The notes under the pieces were generated by a model. The model saw nothing but the letters and a program-made list of their open reading frames with translations. It was not told where the DNA came from and ran no database searches. From Paracoccus albus (GTDB lineage: Bacteria > Pseudomonadota > Alphaproteobacteria > Rhodobacterales > Rhodobacteraceae), in contig NZ_CP115775.1 of the NCBI RefSeq assembly GCF_027913035.1, positions 930,001 through 994,000 of the forward strand: 64,000 nucleotides of DNA, given 5' to 3'. Shown in pieces: positions 46,675 to 57,009 of the stretch. The position numbers and the translations under genes are program-made. Numbering within the stretch: the first letter of the stretch is position 1; every line of letters starts with the position of its first letter.

Positions 46675-48198
46675 TCAGATGCCGGGAATAAATGGCAAGC
46701 GGTAACTGATGGCTTCGGCTAGGTGTTTCGAATGAACCTTCGGGCTGGCTTCCAGATCAGCGATGCTGCGCGCGGTGCGCAGAACGCGGTGATAGCCCCG
46801 AGCTGTCAGGCCAAGTTTTTCCGCGGCGCGATGGATCAATTTGCGGCCTTCGTCGTCAGGTGCCGCGATCTCTTCGAGCATGGCGGGTGGGGCGTCAGCA
46901 TTTGATCTAATCTTGCGATCCTGAGCGAGGTTCGAAAAGCGTTCGGACTGACGCATTCGTGCCCCCGAGACCCTGCGCGCTACTTCTGCGGTTGTTTCGC
47001 CCGTCGCGGGCTGGTCAAGCTCGCCAAAGCTGACGGCGGGGACTTCGATCCTCAGATCAAAGCGGTCCATCATCGGGCCAGAGACCTTGCCAAGATAGTC
47101 TGCCCCGCATGTCGGAACCCTTGCACATGCCCGCGCGGCATCGGCCAGATAGCCGCATCGACAGGGGTTGGCCGCAGCAACCAGCAGGAAGCGGCACGGA
47201 TAGCGGATATGGGCGTTTGCGCGCGCGACGACCACTTCACCCGTCTCGATCGGTTGTCGCAGCGTTTCCAGAACCTGCCGCGAAAACTCGGGCAACTCGT
47301 CCAGAAAAAGGACACCATTGTGCGCAAGGCTGATTTCACCTGGCTTCGCGCCGCGACCGCCACCGACAAGGGCTGCCATAGAGGCCGTATGGTGCGGGTC
47401 GCGATAGGGCGCATTGCGCGGGATGCCACCATCTTTCAGCAATCCTGCCAGAGAATGGATCATCGACGTCTCAAGCGCTTCTGCCGGTGTCAGCGGCGGC
47501 ATGAGGCCGGCGAGACGGGATGCCAGCATTGATTTGCCGGCACCGGGCGGGCCGATCATCAACAGATGGTGTCGGCCTGCCGCTGCAATTTCCAGAGCCC
47601 GCTTTGCACGTTCCTGCCCTTTGACGTCGCGCAGATCGGCCTGCGTGGGGCGGGTACATGCCTGTCCCGGACTGGCACGCGAAAGGGGGGCGCGGTCGCT
47701 TAAATGGTCGATGACCTGCCGTAGATTTGCCGCAGCAAAAACCGGGACGCTGCCGACCCAGGCTGCTTCGGGACCGCAGGCCATGGGGCAGATCAAAGCA
47801 CGATCATCTTCGGATGATGTCATGGCTGCGGGCAGGGCCCCCACAACCTGTACAAGCCTGCCGTTAAGGGCCAGTTCGCCCAGCGAGACGACATTTTCAA
47901 GATTTTCGGCTGGTACGATCTCCAACGCCGCAAGGATTGCCAGGGCAATCGGCAGGTCGAAATGTGATCCTTCCTTCGGCAGATCGGCGGGGGAAAGATT
48001 CACCGTGATCCGCTTCGACGGCAAGGCGATGGACAGGGCATTGAACGCCGCTTTCACACGCTCTTTCGCCTCTGACACGGCCTTGTCGGGAAGACCGACG
48101 ATCGCGAAGGCGGGCAAGCCGGGTGCGACCGAAGCCTGAACCTCGACCAGCCGGCCTTCGACACCTTCGAAGGCCACCGTATACGCAATTGCCACCAT
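46675..48198 (-). CDS. comM: YifB/ComM family Mg-chelatase-like AAA ATPase
   Basis: A 507-residue protein. It has an N-terminal Lon-like fold (VAFEGVEGRLVEVQASVAPGLP), a P-loop (MIGPPGAGKSML), Walker B (GVLFLDELPEF) and a C-terminal Mg-chelatase subunit domain. A zinc-type cluster CRCGYLADAARACARVPTC lies between. ComM-type helicases extend heteroduplex DNA in natural transformation. It is a stand-alone gene transcribed away from coaBC. Confidence 0.93.
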   Translation of the reverse strand: MVAIAYTVAFEGVEGRLVEVQASVAPGLPAFAIVGLPDKAVSEAKERVKAAFNALSIALPSKRITVNLSPADLPKEGSHFDLPIALAILAALEIVPAENLENVVSLGELALNGRLVQVVGALPAAMTSSEDDRALICPMACGPEAAWVGSVPVFAAANLRQVIDHLSDRAPLSRASPGQACTRPTQADLRDVKGQERAKRALEIAAAGRHHLLMIGPPGAGKSMLASRLAGLMPPLTPAEALETSMIHSLAGLLKDGGIPRNAPYRDPHHTASMAALVGGGRGAKPGEISLAHNGVLFLDELPEFSRQVLETLRQPIETGEVVVARANAHIRYPCRFLLVAAANPCRCGYLADAARACARVPTCGADYLGKVSGPMMDRFDLRIEVPAVSFGELDQPATGETTAEVARRVSGARMRQSERFSNLAQDRKIRSNADAPPAMLEEIAAPDDEGRKLIHRAAEKLGLTARGYHRVLRTARSIADLEASPKVHSKHLAEAISYRLPFIPGI

Positions 48199-48333
48199 TC
48201 CCGACCCTTCCTGCCGATCAGGTTAGGGGTGCTGAGCTTAAGGATGCGTTAACGGCAGCGCCGGGCGCGGCTTTTCTTGCCGTCTGGGCTTTGTTGCCCT
48301 ATCTCGGACGCACGGATCTGATTGGGGACGATT

Positions 48334-49563
48334 ATGCAGGGCAACCGCATTCTATTGGTCATCGGCGGCGGGATTGCCGCCTATAAATCGCTGACCCTGA
48401 TCCGCGACCTGAAGCGGGATGGGTTGCGTGTCGTGCCCGTTCTGACAAAGGCAGCCGAACAGTTCGTCACGCCGCTTTCGGTTGCCGCTCTGGCGGGAGA
48501 GGACGTGCATCGGGATCTTTTTGACCTCACGCGTGAGGCGGAGATGGGGCATATCCAGTTGTCGCGTGATGCCGACCTTGTTGTCGTTGCGCCCGCAACT
48601 GCAGATTTGATGGCGAAGATGGCCGGCGGCCACGCCGACGATCTGGCCTCTACCCTGCTGATGGCGACCGACAAGCGGGTGCTGATCGCGCCGGCTATGA
48701 ATGTGCGGATGTGGAACCATCCCGCCACGCAACGGAACCTTGCGACGATGAAGCAGGATGGAGTTCTGACCGTTGGCCCCGATGAAGGCGACATGGCCTG
48801 CGGTGAATACGGCCCCGGCAGGATGGCGGAACCGGTTCAGATTGTGGAGGCCATTCGCGATGCGTTGGGTGGTCGCCGCGTTGCGCCGTTGAAGCTCGGT
48901 CCGGCTGTGGCGACGGGCAGGCTGGCTGGCAAACATGTCGTCGTCACCTCTGGCCCGACGATGGAGCCGATTGATCCGGTCCGCTACATTTCGAACCATT
49001 CCTCTGGGGCGCAGGGAACTGCAATCGCCGTGGCCCTGCGCGATCTTGGCGCCAGGGTCAGCTTTGTCACCGGCCCCGCAACCGTGTCCCCGCCCGAGGG
49101 GGTAGAGGTCATCCGTGTCCAGACTGCCGATGAAATGCGGGCGGCGGTAGAGGCGGCTTTACCAGCCGACGCTGCAGTCATGGCTGCGGCCGTTGCGGAT
49201 TGGAAGGTCGCCAACAGGGCGGATCAGAAGATGAAAAAGGGCAGGGACGGGATGCCGGTTCTGGAGTTTGCGGAGAACCCCGATATCCTTGCCTGGGTCA
49301 GCCAGTTGAAGACGCGGCGTCCTGCCCTGGTGGTTGGTTTCGCAGCAGAGACGGAAGATGTCGTTTCCAATGCGACGGCAAAGCGCAGGCGCAAAGGCTG
49401 TGACTGGATCGTTGCGAATGACGTCTCGCCCTCCACCGGTACGTTTGGCGGTGAGGACAATACGGTGACGCTGATCTCGGACGACGGTGCGGAAAGCTGG
49501 GCGCGCATGGGCAAGGACGAGGTCGCCCGGAAGCTTGCGGCACGGATCGCAGAGGCATTGTGA
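48334..49563 (+). CDS. coaBC: bifunctional phosphopantothenoylcysteine decarboxylase / synthetase
   Basis: A 409-residue enzyme for two steps of coenzyme A synthesis. The N-terminal CoaC flavin domain has LVIGGGIAAYK and APAMNVRMWNHPA; the C-terminal CoaB domain has VTSGPTMEPIDPVRYISNHSSG, AAVADWK and a CTP/lysine region. ATG at 48334 was chosen over the upstream TTG. Its stop overlaps the start of the desulfurase gene by one base. Confidence 0.94.
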   Translation: MQGNRILLVIGGGIAAYKSLTLIRDLKRDGLRVVPVLTKAAEQFVTPLSVAALAGEDVHRDLFDLTREAEMGHIQLSRDADLVVVAPATADLMAKMAGGHADDLASTLLMATDKRVLIAPAMNVRMWNHPATQRNLATMKQDGVLTVGPDEGDMACGEYGPGRMAEPVQIVEAIRDALGGRRVAPLKLGPAVATGRLAGKHVVVTSGPTMEPIDPVRYISNHSSGAQGTAIAVALRDLGARVSFVTGPATVSPPEGVEVIRVQTADEMRAAVEAALPADAAVMAAAVADWKVANRADQKMKKGRDGMPVLEFAENPDILAWVSQLKTRRPALVVGFAAETEDVVSNATAKRRRKGCDWIVANDVSPSTGTFGGEDNTVTLISDDGAESWARMGKDEVARKLAARIAEAL

Positions 49564-50603
49564 TGCGCGAATATCTGGACTGGAACGCCACAACGCCGCT
49601 GCGCGACGAAGTGAAGTCGGCCATGATTGCGGCGATGGAAATATCGGGCAACCCGTCCTCGGTCCACTCAGAAGGGCGGGCGGCCAAAATGGCACTTGAG
49701 CGCGCGCGCGAAGAACTCGCTGCGGCACTGGGCGCAGAGGGGGCGGATGTCATCTTTACCTCTGGCACCACGGAAGCGGCTGCGATGGTGCTTGCCGGGC
49801 GCGGCGTGCATTGCGCGCCGGTCGAACACAGCGCGGTCAAGGCGTGGTGCGAGGAAGATCTGGCCGTTGACCGGAACGGTATCGTTGCGGTGCCGGACCC
49901 CGGCAGCGCGACGTTGCAGCTTGCCAATAACGAGACCGGCGTCATTCAGTCCCTGTCGGAAGGTCTGGCCTCTTCCGATCTGACGCAGGCTTTTGGCAAG
50001 ATACCCTTTGCGTTCAACTGGCTGGGTCTGACGGCTGGCTTTGTCAGTGCGCATAAACTGGGCGGTCCCAAGGGAATCGGTGCGCTGATCCTGAAAAAGG
50101 GCACGGAAATAGAGGCACGGATTCGCGGCGGTGGCCAGGAACAGGGCCGCCGCGGCGGGACAGAGAACTTCATCGGCATCCTGGGTTTTGCCGCAGCCGC
50201 CAAGGCGGCCCAGAAAGAGCTTGATTCGGGTGTCTGGGAAGAGGTTGAGGCCCGCCGCGATGCGCTTGAGGCCCGTTTGCTGGCTGCAGCACCCAACGCG
50301 GTGATTGCGGGAAAAGATACGCGGCGCTTGCCGAATACGACCTGCATTCTTACATCAGGCTGGAAGGGTGAAACGCAGGTCATGCAGATGGATCTGGCGG
50401 GTTTTGCCATTTCTGCGGGATCGGCTTGCTCTTCAGGCAAGGTCCGGGCCAGTGGCACCCTTCAGGCAATGGGATTTGACGATCAGGCCGCGCAATCCGC
50501 GATACGGATTTCCATAAGCCCGGCTTTGGGTGACGATCAGATGAACCGATTTGCGGATGCGTGGGAAACCGCGTATTCACGCTGGCGCGACAGGAATGGC
50601 TAG
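49563..50603 (+). CDS. cysteine desulfurase, IscS/NifS type
   Basis: A 346-residue PLP enzyme that removes sulfur from cysteine for Fe-S cluster assembly. The PLP lysine lies in FVSAHKLGGPKGIGAL and the active-site cysteine in AISAGSACSSG. It is shorter than IscS (about 400), mainly lacking part of the middle and the C-terminal tail. It starts at the coaBC stop and lies 31 bases before sufB. Alphaproteobacterial suf clusters often carry such a gene ahead of sufB, usually behind an IscR-type regulator, which is absent here. Confidence 0.9.
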   Translation: MREYLDWNATTPLRDEVKSAMIAAMEISGNPSSVHSEGRAAKMALERAREELAAALGAEGADVIFTSGTTEAAAMVLAGRGVHCAPVEHSAVKAWCEEDLAVDRNGIVAVPDPGSATLQLANNETGVIQSLSEGLASSDLTQAFGKIPFAFNWLGLTAGFVSAHKLGGPKGIGALILKKGTEIEARIRGGGQEQGRRGGTENFIGILGFAAAAKAAQKELDSGVWEEVEARRDALEARLLAAAPNAVIAGKDTRRLPNTTCILTSGWKGETQVMQMDLAGFAISAGSACSSGKVRASGTLQAMGFDDQAAQSAIRISISPALGDDQMNRFADAWETAYSRWRDRNG

Positions 50604-50634
50604 GTGACCGGCCCAGCCTACGGAAGGATGAAGG

Positions 50635-52155
50635 ATGAACACGACCCCCGATCTTGAGGTGCGCGAAGGCGTCGACCGTGAAACGGTTGAAACCGTCGCC
50701 AATATGGGCAGCTATAAATATGGCTGGGATACCGAGATCGAGATGGAATATGCCCCCAAGGGCATCAACGAGGATATCGTTCGTCTCATCTCGCAAAAGA
50801 ACGAAGAACCGGAATGGATGACCGAATGGCGTCTGAAGGCGTTCCGTCGCTGGCAGGAAATGCGCCTGCCGGAATGGGCGATGCTGGATATTCCTGACAT
50901 TGATTTTCAGGATCAGTATTACTACGCCCGCCCGAAAAGCATGGAAACCAAGCCCAAATCGCTGGACGAGGTCGATCCGAAGCTGCTGGCGACCTATGAA
51001 AAGCTGGGCATCCCGCTGAAAGAGCAGATGATTCTGGCTGGCGTTGAAGGCGCAGAGGAGGCGCCAGCGGCGGGCCGCAAGGTTGCCGTCGATGCCGTGT
51101 TCGACAGTGTCAGCGTCGGCACCACCTTCAAGGATGAGCTCGCCAAGGCAGGCGTGATCTTCTGTTCCATCTCCGAAGCGATCCGCGAACATCCCGAACT
51201 GGTGAAGAAATACCTCGGCAGCGTCGTGCCGCAGGGCGACAATTTCTATTCTGCGCTGAACAGCGCCGTCTTCTCGGACGGGTCGTTCGTCTATATACCG
51301 CCGGGCGTGACCTGCCCGATGGAGCTGTCGACCTATTTCCGCATCAATGCCGAGAATACCGGCCAATTCGAGCGGACGCTTATCATTGCCGATAAGGGGT
51401 CTTACGTCAGCTATCTCGAAGGGTGCACGGCGCCGAAACGCGATACAGCGCAGCTGCACGCGGCTGTTGTTGAGATCGTGATCCTGGAAGATGCCGAGGT
51501 GAAATATTCCACCGTCCAGAACTGGTTCCCCGGCGACGAGGAAGGCAAGGGCGGCATCTATAACTTCGTCACCAAACGTGCCGATTGCCGTGAGGCACGG
51601 GCCAAGGTGATGTGGACGCAGGTGGAAACCGGCAGCGCGGTGACGTGGAAATACCCGTCCTGCATCCTGCGCGGCGATGACAGCCAGGGCGAGTTCTATT
51701 CCATCGCCATTACCAACAACCACCAGCAGGCCGATACCGGCACGAAGATGCTGCATCTTGGCAAGAACACCCGCTCACGCATTGTTTCAAAAGGGATTTC
51801 TGCCGGTCAGGCGCAGAATACCTATCGCGGGCGTGTGGCCATGCATCCGAAGGCCACGAACAGCCGCAACTATACCCAATGCGACAGCCTGCTGATCGGC
51901 GATAAATGCGGGGCCCATACGGTACCCTATATCGAGGTGAAGAACTCGTCTTCGCGCGTGGAACATGAGGCCACGACATCCAAGGTCGATGACGATCAGA
52001 TGTTCTATTGCCGTCAGCGCGGCATGGATGAAGAAGAGGCGGTCGCCCTGATCGTCAACGGCTTCGCCAAGGAAGTGCTGCAGGCCCTGCCGATGGAGTT
52101 CGCGATGGAAGCGCAATCGCTGGTCGCGATTTCGCTGGAAGGCTCGGTGGGCTGA
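50635..52155 (+). CDS. sufB: Fe-S cluster assembly scaffold SufB
   Basis: A 506-residue member of the SufBCD complex. It has the SufB-type segments [41 protein letters not shown] and the C-terminal [21 protein letters not shown]. The ATG is preceded by GGAAGG. It forms the start of the core sufBCD block. Confidence 0.96.
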   Translation: MNTTPDLEVREGVDRETVETVANMGSYKYGWDTEIEMEYAPKGINEDIVRLISQKNEEPEWMTEWRLKAFRRWQEMRLPEWAMLDIPDIDFQDQYYYARPKSMETKPKSLDEVDPKLLATYEKLGIPLKEQMILAGVEGAEEAPAAGRKVAVDAVFDSVSVGTTFKDELAKAGVIFCSISEAIREHPELVKKYLGSVVPQGDNFYSALNSAVFSDGSFVYIPPGVTCPMELSTYFRINAENTGQFERTLIIADKGSYVSYLEGCTAPKRDTAQLHAAVVEIVILEDAEVKYSTVQNWFPGDEEGKGGIYNFVTKRADCREARAKVMWTQVETGSAVTWKYPSCILRGDDSQGEFYSIAITNNHQQADTGTKMLHLGKNTRSRIVSKGISAGQAQNTYRGRVAMHPKATNSRNYTQCDSLLIGDKCGAHTVPYIEVKNSSSRVEHEATTSKVDDDQMFYCRQRGMDEEEAVALIVNGFAKEVLQALPMEFAMEAQSLVAISLEGSVG

Positions 52156-52243
52156 GCGCGGTCGATGCATGAACGTGGCGCCTTTTGACGCCGCTTTGGA
52201 CAATGCGCCGCGATGATGGCGCGCAAGAAATCGGAAACGAAAA

Positions 52244-52998
<755 letters not shown>

Positions 52999-52999
<1 letters not shown>

Positions 53000-54315
53000 T
53001 GAACGATGCCGCGCTGAAGACTAGGGAGGCGGTCGCATCCGAAAAGGATGAGCTGAGCCTGCGCCTCAATGCGCTGAGCCTTCCGGAAGGGGGCTTCACC
53101 GCGCCCGCCCGCGCCGACGCGCTGTCGCGCCTGAAGTCGATGGGGTTGCCGCATCCGCGCGATGAGTATTGGCGCTTCACCGATCCGCGCCCATTTAACG
53201 CACCGGTGCCGGCCGCCATACCGCTTGCTGGCAAGGGGCCGGATTCCCCACTTTTCGCGGAACGCGACCGGCTGATTCTGGTGTTCGTGGATGGAGAGTT
53301 CGATCCTTCCTCGTCCTCGGATCTATCTTTGGACGGTGCGGAAATCGACATTCTGTCGCGCGCCGATGCGCAGGCGGACCACTGGGCCAAGGATCTTTAT
53401 GGCAAGCTTGAAACAGCGGGTCAGAACCCGGTAGAGCGCCCGTTTGCCGCGCTGAACACCGCCGTCGCGCGTGAAGGCGCGCTGATCAGAGTGACCGGCA
53501 AGCCATCTCGCCCCGTGCATATCGTTCATCGCCGCGAACGCGAGGATGCCGATGTCACCTGGCATCACGTCATCCGGGTCGAGCCGGGGGCAGAATTGAC
53601 CCTTCTGGAGACCGGCATGGTCGGCGCGCGCTCGAACGGCGTGATCGAGGCCGATGTCGCGACGGGCGGTAAGCTCAATCACATCGCCGCCAAGCGGGCA
53701 GGGCATCAGAAGCTGGGCTTTTCCGCGGTTTTTGCGCGTGTCGATGCCGAGGCTGCGTTCAAGAGCTTTGCGCTGTCTGTGAATGGCACATTGATGCGGC
53801 ACGAGGCGGTCGTGGAATTCGTCGGCGACGATGCCATTGCGCATGTCGCCGCTGCCGTTCTGGGCGATGGAAATCGCGGTCCGTTCCACCATGATGATAC
53901 CGTGTTCATCACCCACGACGCCGAACGCTGCGAAAGCCGTCAGGTTTTCAAGAAAGTGCTGAAAAACGGCGCCGTCGGCGTGTTTCAGGGCAAGATCCTT
54001 GTGAAGCCTGGCGCGCAGAAAACGGACGGTTATCAGATCAGTCAGGCGCTGCTTCTGGATGATGACAGCCAGTTCCTCGGCAAGCCGGAGCTGGAGATCT
54101 ATGCCGACGATGTGGTGTGCAGTCACGGCTCGACCACGGGTGCCATCGATGAAACGGCGCTGTTCTATCTGCGCTCTCGCGGGGTGCCGCGTGACCGGGC
54201 AATTGTCCTGATGATCCTGTCTTTCCTTGCCGATGCGCTTGAGGAGGTCGAGGATGAGGGGCTGCGTGAGGAGATCAGCGACCGGCTGGACGCATGGCTG
54301 ACCCGGCACGCCTGA
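52999..54315 (+). CDS. sufD: Fe-S cluster assembly protein SufD
   Basis: A 438-residue partner of SufB in the scaffold: LPHPRDEYWRFTDPRPFN at the start, KNGAVGVFQGKILVKPGAQKTDGYQ and EIYADDVVCSHGSTTGAID in the core. It overlaps sufC by one base and the next membrane gene by 22 bases. Confidence 0.95.
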
Positions 54316-54797
54316 CCGAGGGAATCGTTCCCCGCATCCTGGCCAGCTGGCGCAGGCCGGGGCAGGTCGTGCGGGGCATGTATCCCATGCCCGAAGGCGC
54401 GTTGCTGGCGATTCTGATGGGGGCAATGCTGATCTTCCTGATTGCACAGGCACCGGGACATGCCCGAGCGGCGCATCTGGACCCGTCGGTGCCGCTGGGC
54501 GGGCGCATGGCGGGGGCGGTCATTGCCGTTTTGTTCATGATGCCGCTGATCGCCTATGCCGTCGCATGGCTGACGGCTTTCTTTTTACGTCTGGCTGGCT
54601 GGCACATTAGCGGCGAGGGGTCGCGGCTGGCCCTGTTCTGGGCGCTTTTCGCGATTGCGCCTGCAATGCTTTTATCCGGTCTTGTTCAGGGGCTGATAGG
54701 GCCCGGCGCTGCGCTGACGGTCACGCAGATTGTCACCGGCATCGGGTTTCTTTTTATCTGGGGTGCCGGGCTGCGCGGTCTGGTGGCACGCAAATGA
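54294..54797 (+). CDS. membrane protein in the suf operon (YIP1-like)
   Basis: A 167-residue protein with four predicted membrane helices (EGALLAILMGAMLIFLIAQ, MAGAVIAVLFMMPLIAYAVAW, LALFWALFAIAPAMLLSGLV, IVTGIGFLFIWGAGLRGLV). Similar genes sit between sufD and sufS in other Rhodobacterales, usually annotated as YIP1-family. No function is known. It overlaps sufD and the next gene, so it is translated with the operon. Confidence 0.8.
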   Translation: MADPARLTEGIVPRILASWRRPGQVVRGMYPMPEGALLAILMGAMLIFLIAQAPGHARAAHLDPSVPLGGRMAGAVIAVLFMMPLIAYAVAWLTAFFLRLAGWHISGEGSRLALFWALFAIAPAMLLSGLVQGLIGPGAALTVTQIVTGIGFLFIWGAGLRGLVARK

Positions 54798-55393
54798 ATT
54801 TTGACGATTTCATCGGGCTGCTTCGGCTGACCTTCCGCAATCCGGCGCAGGCAGTCCGCGCATTGCAGGCGCTGAAGCTGCCATTCGCGGCCCGCTGGAT
54901 GGCGCTCATGGTGACTGTGATCCTGTCAACGCTTCTGATGATTCTTGTCATCAAGGCAAAGCCGGACTCGGTGATGCCGATCATTGCGGGCGTTGTTGGC
55001 CAGCCTATTGCCTATGTGATTCTTCAGCTATTGGGCATAGCCATTGCATCCTGGCTGCTGACGAACTTGGGCCGCGGTGTCGGTGGTAAGGCAGATTTTC
55101 CGGACGTTCTGCTGGTCATCACATGGATAGAGGTGCTGTTGCTATCGGCGCAGGTCGTGCAATCGGCAGCGCTTATGATCTCTCCGCTGTTGTCCAGTCT
55201 GATCGGGCTGGCGACCACAGTAATGATCGTCTGGGCGGCGATCCAGCTTCTTCGTGCCGTGCAGGGCATCTCGAACCCGCTTGTCGTGATCCTTGGTCTG
55301 GTGGCAAGCTTCATGGTCACGGTGTTCATTCTTTCCATCGTCGCGGCAGCCTTCGGCCTTATTCCCGAGCTTCCCGCAGAGGTGCACTCATGA
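54794..55393 (+). CDS. YIP1 family membrane protein in the suf operon
   Basis: A 199-residue membrane protein with about five helices (WMALMVTVILSTLLMILVIK, VGQPIAYVILQLLGIAIASWLL, VLLVITWIEVLLLSAQVVQSA and others). The charged N-terminal LLRLTFRNPAQAVRAL motif is typical of bacterial YIP1-domain proteins. Start and stop overlap the neighbours (ATGA on both sides), which argues for a role coupled to sufS, but none is known. Confidence 0.85.
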   Translation: MNFDDFIGLLRLTFRNPAQAVRALQALKLPFAARWMALMVTVILSTLLMILVIKAKPDSVMPIIAGVVGQPIAYVILQLLGIAIASWLLTNLGRGVGGKADFPDVLLVITWIEVLLLSAQVVQSAALMISPLLSSLIGLATTVMIVWAAIQLLRAVQGISNPLVVILGLVASFMVTVFILSIVAAAFGLIPELPAEVHS

Positions 55394-56601
55394 GCTTTGA
55401 CGTCGATAATATTCGCGCGGATTTCCCTATTCTCAGCCGCGAGGTCAACGGCAGGCCGCTGGTATATCTGGACAACGGCGCCAGTGCGCAGAAGCCGAAG
55501 CAGGTCATTGACGCAATCACCCGCGCCTATGAAGGCGAATATGCAAATGTCCATCGCGGTCTTCATTTCCTGTCGAATCTGGCAACCGATAATTATGAGC
55601 GTGTCCGGGCCATCATCTCGAAATTCCTGAATGCGCCGCATGAGGATGAGGTGATCTTCACCTCCGGCTCGACCGAGGCGATCAATATGGTCAGCTATGG
55701 TTGGGCGGCCCCGCGCTTGCAGGCCGGCGATGAAATCGTGCTGTCGGTGTTGGAGCATCACGCCAATATCGTGCCGTGGCATTTCCTGCGCGAAAGGCAG
55801 GGCGTGGTGCTGAAATGGGTCGAACCCGAAGCCGATGGCAGTCTGCCGCCCGAAAAAGTGCTGGAAGCGGTCGGTCCGAAAACGAAGCTGATCGCGGTCA
55901 CGCATATGTCGAATGTCACTGGCACGATCGTTGATGTGGGTGCCATTGCCAAGGGCACCGATGTTCCGGTGCTGGTCGATGGCAGTCAGGCAGCGGTGCA
56001 TATGCCGCTGGATCTTGGTGCGCTTGGCGTGGATTTCTACTGCATCACCGGCCACAAGCTGTACGGACCGTCAGGCTCTGGCGCGATCTGGATCAGCCGA
56101 GAGCGGCAGACCGAGATGCGCCCCTTCATGGGTGGCGGGGATATGATCCGTACCGTCACCCGCGATGGCGTCGACTACGCAGAACCGCCGCTGAAATTCG
56201 AAGCCGGCACCCCGGGCATCGTCAACCAGATCGGCCTCGGCGCGGCACTGGACTATCTGATGGAGTTGGGGATGAAGAACATCGCCGCGCATGAACACAC
56301 CCTGCGCGACCATGCCCGCAACCGTCTGAGAGAGTTGAACTGGCTGCATGTTCAGGGCGACGCACCGGAGAAAGGGGCGATCTTCTCGCTGACCATGGAC
56401 GGTGCACATGCGCATGACATCTCGACCATCCTCGACAAGCGCGGCATCGCCGTGCGCGCGGGCAGCCATTGCGCCATGCCGCTGATGGATTTCTACGACA
56501 TCACCGCCTCGGCCCGCGCCAGCTTCGCGATGTATAACACGGTTCAAGAGGTCGACGCCCTGATCGACGGATTGCAATTCTGCCGAGAGCTTTTCGCCTG
56601 A
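55390..56601 (+). CDS. sufS: cysteine desulfurase SufS
   Basis: A 403-residue group II desulfurase. Lys223 in ITGHKLYGPSG binds PLP, and the active-site cysteine is in RAGSHCAMPLMDFY. YANVHRGLHFLSNLATDNYE is diagnostic of SufS. It passes sulfur to SufE (gene at 42195). The start overlaps the YIP1 stop. sufA and sufT, often next, do not follow; instead tRNA-Arg and the prophage remnant begin 53 bases later. Confidence 0.96.
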   Translation: MSFDVDNIRADFPILSREVNGRPLVYLDNGASAQKPKQVIDAITRAYEGEYANVHRGLHFLSNLATDNYERVRAIISKFLNAPHEDEVIFTSGSTEAINMVSYGWAAPRLQAGDEIVLSVLEHHANIVPWHFLRERQGVVLKWVEPEADGSLPPEKVLEAVGPKTKLIAVTHMSNVTGTIVDVGAIAKGTDVPVLVDGSQAAVHMPLDLGALGVDFYCITGHKLYGPSGSGAIWISRERQTEMRPFMGGGDMIRTVTRDGVDYAEPPLKFEAGTPGIVNQIGLGAALDYLMELGMKNIAAHEHTLRDHARNRLRELNWLHVQGDAPEKGAIFSLTMDGAHAHDISTILDKRGIAVRAGSHCAMPLMDFYDITASARASFAMYNTVQEVDALIDGLQFCRELFA

Positions 56602-56653
56602 TCTGCCACAATCTATTGCGCCCCGCCCCGATTGCCGCTAATCACGCGCCCAG

Positions 56654-56730
<77 letters not shown>

Positions 56731-56734
56731 GTAA

Positions 56735-57001
56735 TCATTGATCCGGCGCGGACTCATTGCTTGTCTCTGGCACAGGTTCCGGCACAAGTTCAGTGGAAAA
56801 TCTCTTGTTTGATTCCCTGTCCCTATCCAGTTCTTTTTGGATCATTTTCAGGAATTTCTTTTCGAGCTTAGGGTCGCAATCTGAATCCAGCATTGCATTA
56901 TAGGCCTGTCCCGCCTTGGTGGCCTCCCATTCCCGACGCAGGTGATCTGCTTCGTTGGCTAAGTGACAAATTTCCTCCAAGTCATCTGGATCAAGCAGCA
57001 T
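56735..57001 (-). CDS. unknown prophage protein (88 aa), possibly truncated
   Basis: A minus-strand frame beside attL: LDPDDLEEICHLANEADHLRREWEATKAGQ at the start, LEKKFLKMIQKELDRDRESNK in the middle and a PEPVPETSNESAPDQ tail. It is charged and helical with no membrane segment. The ATG at 57001 lies at the junction with the tape-measure fragment, so its true N-terminus may be lost. The family is unknown to me. Confidence 0.45.
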   Translation of the reverse strand: MLLDPDDLEEICHLANEADHLRREWEATKAGQAYNAMLDSDCDPKLEKKFLKMIQKELDRDRESNKRFSTELVPEPVPETSNESAPDQ

Positions 57002-57009
57002 CCAGCGGC

